A DNA stretch of 64,000 nucleotides from the NCBI GenBank assembly GCA_963723765.1, contig CAVRSD010000003.1, positions 124,001 to 188,000 of the forward strand, given 5' to 3'. This document shows, piece after piece, positions 60,478 through 64,000 of this stretch. Each line of letters starts with the position of its first letter. The first letter of the stretch is position 1. The notes beneath the pieces were generated by a model. That model saw only the letters and a list, made by a program, of their open reading frames with translations, was not told where the DNA came from and made no database searches. The position numbers and the translations under genes are program-made. Source of the DNA: DATBAX01 sp963723765 (GTDB lineage Bacteria > Acidobacteriota > Terriglobia > Terriglobales > Acidobacteriaceae).

Positions 60478-61915
60478 ATGTTTTTAGGCATGAACATAGA
60501 AGTCTGGATTGTTATCGGAATGATGGTGCTGGTCCTCATGTTCCTGATGAGCAGCTTTGCCAGGTTGTATCGCAAAGCCGGGCCGCACGAGGCGTTGATC
60601 GTCTACGGCGTCGGCGGAACCCGAGTGGTGAAAGGACATGGAACAATTGTTCTTCCCATGGTCCAGGTCTGCCGCGGATTGTCACTGGAGTTGATGTCGT
60701 TCGACGTCGCTCCGCAACAGGACCTCTACACCAAGCAGGGTGTCGCGGTCACGGTCGAAGCCGTCGCTCAAATCAAAGTCAAGTCGGACATTGAGTCCAT
60801 CCTGACCGCGGCCGAGCAGTTCCTCACCAAGACTCCACAAGAGCGCGAAGGTTTGATTCGCCTCGTGATGGAAGGCCATCTGCGAGGCATTATCGGACAG
60901 CTCACGGTGGAAGAGATCGTCAAGCAGCCGGAGATGGTTTCCGACCGCATGCGTTCCACCTGCGCCGAAGACATGAACAAGATGGGCCTCGAGGTCATTT
61001 CGTTCACTATCAAAGAAGTTCGCGACAAGAACGAGTACATCACCAACATGGGCAAGCCGGACGTCGCCCGCATCAAGCGTGATGCCGACGTGGCCACCGC
61101 CGAGGCCGATCGTGACACCGCCATCAGACGCGCCCTCGCCCAACGCGAATCCGCAGTCGCCAAAGCGCAGGCCGACCAGGAGCGAGTGCTCGCTGAAACT
61201 CTTTCACTCGCCAAGCAGGCCGAATCCACGCGCGACCTCGAGATCAAGAAAGCCGCAATACCTCGAAGTCACCAAGCGGCAGCAGGCGCAGGCCGATAAA
61301 GCCTACGACATCCAAACCAACATCATGCAGCAGCAGGTCATCGCCGAGCAGGTGAAGGTGCAGCAGATCGAAAAAGAACAGCAGGTCAAAGTGCAAGAGG
61401 CCGAAATCAATCGCCGCTCAAACGAGTTGATCGCCACGGTACTCAAGCCGGCAGAGATCGAACGGCAACGCATCGAGACTTTGGCCATGGCCGAAAAGCA
61501 GCGGCTCATGTCGGAAGCCGATGGTCATGCTTCGGCAATCCGCGCCCAAGGCGAGGCCGAAGCCGAGATCATCTTCAAGAAAGGTGAAGCCGAGGCCAAG
61601 GCAATGAACGTCAAAGCCGAAGCTTTCCAGGAGTACAACCAGGCCGCGGTCATCGATAGATTGTTCGCCAGCATGCCGGAGATCGTGAAGGCGCTGGCCA
61701 GTCCGTTGGCTAATATCGACAAGATCACGATCGTCTCTACTGGCAACGGCGAGGCCGCCGGGATGAACAAGATCACCGGTGACATCACCAAGATGGCGGC
61801 GCAGGTGCCTGCCCTGTTCGAAACATTGTCGGGCATGAGTCTGGGTGACTTGTTCTCCAAGGTCCGCACCATTGGCGACAAGCCCGCCAAGGATGCGCTG
61901 CCACCGGCTGCATAA
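60478..61915 (+). CDS. Flotillin-like SPFH protein (frameshifted)
   Basis: About 478 residues once one extra C near 61256 is removed (giving IKKAQYLEVTK). N-terminal helix (VWIVIGMMVLVLMFLMSSF), SPFH/band 7 domain (GPHEALIVYGVGGTRVVKG to ISFTIKEVRDKNEYITNMG), a long coiled coil rich in Glu-Ala repeats, and the flotillin C-terminus (IDRLFASMPEIVKALASPL). Flotillins organise membrane microdomains. AGGAGG precedes the ATG at 60478. PspA follows. Confidence 0.88.
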
Positions 61916-61923
61916 ATGTATTC

Positions 61924-61945
61924 AGGGACGAGCCCAGGCTCGTCC
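61924..61945. repeat. Short palindrome between flotillin and pspA genes
   Basis: GGACGAGCC (61926-61934) pairs with GGCTCGTCC (61937-61945) after CAG. It resembles the second hairpin of the palindromic repeat family but lacks the ACGTAGG edge. An AGCTGATGGCTGACAGCTG-type low-complexity run follows at about 61958-61990. Confidence 0.5.
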
Positions 61946-62007
61946 TATCTTATTTCTCAGCTGAGAGCTGATGGCTGACAGCTGATAGCTAAAAAAAGGA
62001 GTCCATC

Positions 62008-62667
62008 ATGGCACTACTAGAAAGAGTCTCAACATTAGTCCGGGCCAACCTCAACGATCTGGTCGACAAGGCCGAGCATCCCGAGAAGATGATCAAGCAA
62101 GTCATCCTCGACATGCAGAACCAGTTGCTGCAAGTGAAGACGCAGGTGGCCATCGCCATCGCCGATCAGCACCTGCTGGAAAATAAACGCAAAGAGAACG
62201 AAGACAAAGTCACCGAGTGGATGCGCAAGGCCGAACTTGCCGTCGATAAAAAGCAGGACGACCTGGCGCGTGCCGCCTTGCAGCGCGTGGAAAGTTATCG
62301 CGACCTGACCGAAGGCTACGCCGAGCAGATCGTCGATCAAAAAGCGCAGGTGGAAAACTTGAAGACTGCTCTGCGGCAACTCGAACAGAAACTTACCGAG
62401 GCGCAGGCCAAGGCCGACCTGCTCATCGCTCAGCATCGGCGGGCGCGGGCGGTGTCGAAGGCCAGCGACGCGAAGATCGCGTCGGGCAATGGCTCCAGTG
62501 CCAACGCCTTCGATCGCATGAAGCACAAGGTGGCGCACGCGCAAGCCACCAGCCAGGCCAAGTCCGAGATCGCCGCCGACAACATGGAAGACCGCCTCGC
62601 GGCGCTCGAAAAAGAAGACCGCATCGAGCAGTTGCTGGCCGAGCTGAAGACCAAACGGGGAGCGTAA
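62008..62667 (+). CDS. pspA: PspA/IM30-family membrane-protecting protein
   Basis: 219 residues, nearly all helix and coiled coil. MALLERVSTLVRANLNDLVD is the amphipathic N-terminal helix that binds membranes; EHPEKMIKQVILDMQNQL follows as in PspA and Vipp1. PspA polymerises on stressed membranes. AAAAAGGAG precedes the ATG at 62008. It is the last gene of the XRE-NfeD-DUF1648-flotillin set. Confidence 0.92.
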   Translation: MALLERVSTLVRANLNDLVDKAEHPEKMIKQVILDMQNQLLQVKTQVAIAIADQHLLENKRKENEDKVTEWMRKAELAVDKKQDDLARAALQRVESYRDLTEGYAEQIVDQKAQVENLKTALRQLEQKLTEAQAKADLLIAQHRRARAVSKASDAKIASGNGSSANAFDRMKHKVAHAQATSQAKSEIAADNMEDRLAALEKEDRIEQLLAELKTKRGA

Positions 62668-62677
62668 ATGTGCGTAA

Positions 62678-62693
62678 TGTTCCACGTGGAACA
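62678..62693 (+). other. parS-like palindrome
   Basis: TGTTCCACGTGGAACA, a perfect 16-base palindrome. The parS site recognised by ParB is close to TGTTTCACGTGAAACA, with CCACGTGG variants known from Pseudomonas. It lies in non-coding DNA 11 bases after pspA. A second palindrome with a changed centre lies 35 bases on. Confidence 0.7.
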
Positions 62694-62712
62694 CAATGAC
62701 GATTTGCACAAA

Positions 62713-62728
62713 TGTTCCCCGGGGAACA
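62713..62728 (+). other. parS/NBS-like palindrome with CCGG centre
   Basis: TGTTCCCCGGGGAACA, a perfect 16-base palindrome with the same arms as the site at 62678 but CCGG in place of ACGT at the centre. The Noc site of Bacillus has a CCCGGG centre. ParB and Noc are paralogues that differ in reading this centre. Whether this site binds anything is unknown. Confidence 0.55.
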
Positions 62729-62872
62729 TTTTGTACTGGCGGAAGTGTACGTACAAAGCCCGCATCTTTATGAAAAGAAGCGGGAGTGCCAAAATGGGAA
62801 AAATCGAGACCTCGACTGCGACCACATCGCGCGGCCCGTTTTGGAACTAGGGTATCGTTCGCGTCAGCCAAA

Positions 62873-63061
62873 CTACTCGGTGAGCCATTTGCTGAGGCGC
62901 TTTTCGACCTCTTCCTGCGTAAGCGTGCTCTGTCCCCGCGCGTCTTCCAGTCCGCGCCGCACTTTGTCGAGGACGTAGAGATGGTACTGAATGTCCTCAA
63001 GCGAACAATTCTTAGGGAGCTTGCGCAGGCGCAATTGGACTTGTTGTTTAGCGTCGGACAT
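62873..63061 (-). CDS. Antitoxin-like small protein (orphan)
   Basis: 62 residues: LRKLPKNCSLEDIQYHLYVL, then KVRRGLEDARGQSTLTQEEV and EKRLSKWLTE. The pattern of a short dimer helix, a YxLYVL-type helix and a final EEVxxRLxKW is that of the antitoxin partners of ParE/RelE toxins. No toxin gene follows on this strand. Divergent from the 63089 gene by 27 bases. Confidence 0.6.
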   Translation of the reverse strand: MSDAKQQVQLRLRKLPKNCSLEDIQYHLYVLDKVRRGLEDARGQSTLTQEEVEKRLSKWLTE

Positions 63062-63088
63062 GAAGCTCGTATTTGCGTTTAGAATAAC

Positions 63089-63697
63089 ATGGTGTTGATG
63101 GCATCAGCTCCGGAGTCAAAGTCCGAACACACGCCAGGAGATCCCGAAGAATTCCGTATCTTTGTAGAGCGGTTCATGCAATTTATGAATCTCTGGACTG
63201 TTTATGATGATTTCTTGACCGGAAAGTACGTGCCCACCATCAAGGCCTCAAACCTACCAGAGGAGTGGTCAATTACAGACATGGGTCCGACTCTGATGTT
63301 TGTTTTGTTTGGATTCTTCTACAGCTTGATCGAAGACGCAGACAATGCGTTGAACGGTTTCAGAATCTGGAGGCAACGATTTCCGGACGAAGAACGGGCG
63401 ATCACTGCGGTTGAATCGGAGGTTGCTCACTTTTCCAATGACCTTAAAGTATTTCGGAATAGACTCGCATTTCATGGAAGCCGATCCCGAAACCATCAAT
63501 CAAATGGCTTCGACTTTTTCGTGAAACACTCCGGCAACGAGACATGGGAAGGCGTGAAAAACTTCAAGTCTTTGGGTGCTGCTTTACTAGCAAAAGACTG
63601 CGCTCGGCAGGGGCTCAAGGGCTACGATAAGGAGCAGGTGCGGCATTGGATTGATTCGGTCGCTGAGAAATCGCGAAGGGCGAGTCAGGCTTCGTAA
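63089..63697 (+). CDS. Hypothetical protein, possibly HEPN-like
   Basis: 202 residues, mainly helical, no signal peptide. FRNRLAFHGSRSR near residue 121 fits the R-x(4-6)-H motif of HEPN ribonucleases, preceded by a long helix (EEWSITDMGPTLMFVLFGFF). HEPN proteins are common in toxin-antitoxin and abortive-infection systems. The match is one motif only, so the call is weak. It is divergent from an antitoxin-like gene. Confidence 0.5.
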   Translation: MVLMASAPESKSEHTPGDPEEFRIFVERFMQFMNLWTVYDDFLTGKYVPTIKASNLPEEWSITDMGPTLMFVLFGFFYSLIEDADNALNGFRIWRQRFPDEERAITAVESEVAHFSNDLKVFRNRLAFHGSRSRNHQSNGFDFFVKHSGNETWEGVKNFKSLGAALLAKDCARQGLKGYDKEQVRHWIDSVAEKSRRASQAS

Positions 63698-63844
63698 TAT
63701 CTGCTATTAAGGAGACCTGAATCCGCGCCAGACCCACAGACTCATGGCTGCTAGGCCACGACAGGCGCCGTAAGTTGTAATTGGAACCACTATCATGATC
63801 AACGCAAGAAACCACGACTCCCGGGTGTAGAAGGTTCTCAGAGA

Positions 63845-64000
63845 TCAATCGTCTACCCCTGACTTCGCCTCAGCAAACTCGAGACATTCTTTGAACTCTT
63901 GACCTTCTCCCAGCTTATGTTCATAACAGTCCTGCAACTCACCCTCATAAGTCTTCTGTGCTTGCAGCCGTTTTTGCGTCGGATACACGAATGAGCAGTA
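63845..64000 (-). CDS. Partial hypothetical gene at window edge
   Basis: The last 51 codons of a minus-strand frame that enters from beyond the window and stops at 63845-63847. The visible part is charged and helical (YPTQKRLQAQKTYEGELQDC, EGQEFKECLEFAEAKSG) with three Cys. Not recognised. The frame stays open for about 40 codons after this stop, with a hydrophobic stretch, but has no start. Confidence 0.4.
   Translation of the reverse strand, partial: YCSFVYPTQKRLQAQKTYEGELQDCYEHKLGEGQEFKECLEFAEAKSGVDD

Noticed and set aside
63700..63844. In-frame hydrophobic stretch (ESWFLALIMIVVPITTYG) after the stop of the edge gene
   Set aside because: No ATG, GTG or TTG starts it. It could be the tail of the edge gene if the TGA at 63845 is an error, but this cannot be decided here.
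63615..63847. Minus-strand frame MISENLLHPG at 63615-63848
   Set aside because: It overlaps the 63089 gene antisense for over 80 bases and has no recognisable composition or domain.

Overview
This window looks like a chromosomal segment of an Acidobacteriota bacterium (class Terriglobia is my guess). The guess rests on protein style: a Gram-negative envelope (LpxB, LptE, beta-barrel, flotillin/PspA), a phoH-ybeY-corC-era block, a pilB-pilT-pilC-pilS-pilR block, methylmalonyl-CoA genes, Ig/PQQ-type lipoproteins, GH10 xylanase and many TTG/GTG starts. No tRNA or rRNA gene was seen; the one clear RNA gene is the small SRP RNA.

Layout. 0-2 kb: rimO-yacG on the minus strand. 2-6.3 kb: a beta-barrel protein, a TgpA-like transglutaminase, SRP RNA and fabH. 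6.4-15.5 kb: a minus-strand run of fabF-like KAS, MsbA-like ABC exporter, GGDEF-EAL protein, lpxB and an M1-like protein whose zinc site is lost. 15.6-21.2 kb: hemW, acyl-CoA dehydrogenase, meaB, mce, tsaB, rimI, DUF465. 21.3-25.6 kb: psd-pssA, an Asd-like protein, lptE, holA. 25.6-28.3 kb: an SRA-like/HNH nuclease, rpsT and a Ycf46-like AAA protein. 28.5-33 kb: phoH, ybeY, corC-like, era and an RsbW-like ATPase. 33-38 kb: ntrX/ntrY, GH10 xylanase, a small membrane protein. 38.5-46 kb: type IV pilus motor genes with their PilS/PilR pair. 46-52.5 kb: small proteins, a SAM hydrolase of the DUF62 family, a DUF4097 protein, a MacA-like adaptor and a second CorC-like protein. 52.7-57.6 kb: a secreted propeller lipoprotein, then a dipeptide-type permease pair (dppB, dppC) split by a VapBC-type toxin-antitoxin pair. 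57.8-62.7 kb: a small secreted protein and a module of XRE regulator, NfeD-like protein, DUF1648 protein, flotillin-like SPFH protein and PspA. 62.7-64 kb: two palindromes resembling ParB/Noc sites, an antitoxin-like orphan, a HEPN-like hypothetical and a partial gene.

Two patterns cut across the window. First, at least eleven conserved genes are frameshifted, and nearly all breaks are repaired by removing one base (rimO and one step in tsaB need the opposite). Several affected genes are essential, so I read most breaks as sequence error, not gene decay. Second, a short double-hairpin repeat occurs between genes and also in frame inside lpxB and the ABC exporter, adding about 40 and 30 residues. 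This recalls the palindromic elements of Rickettsia and is the most unusual feature here.
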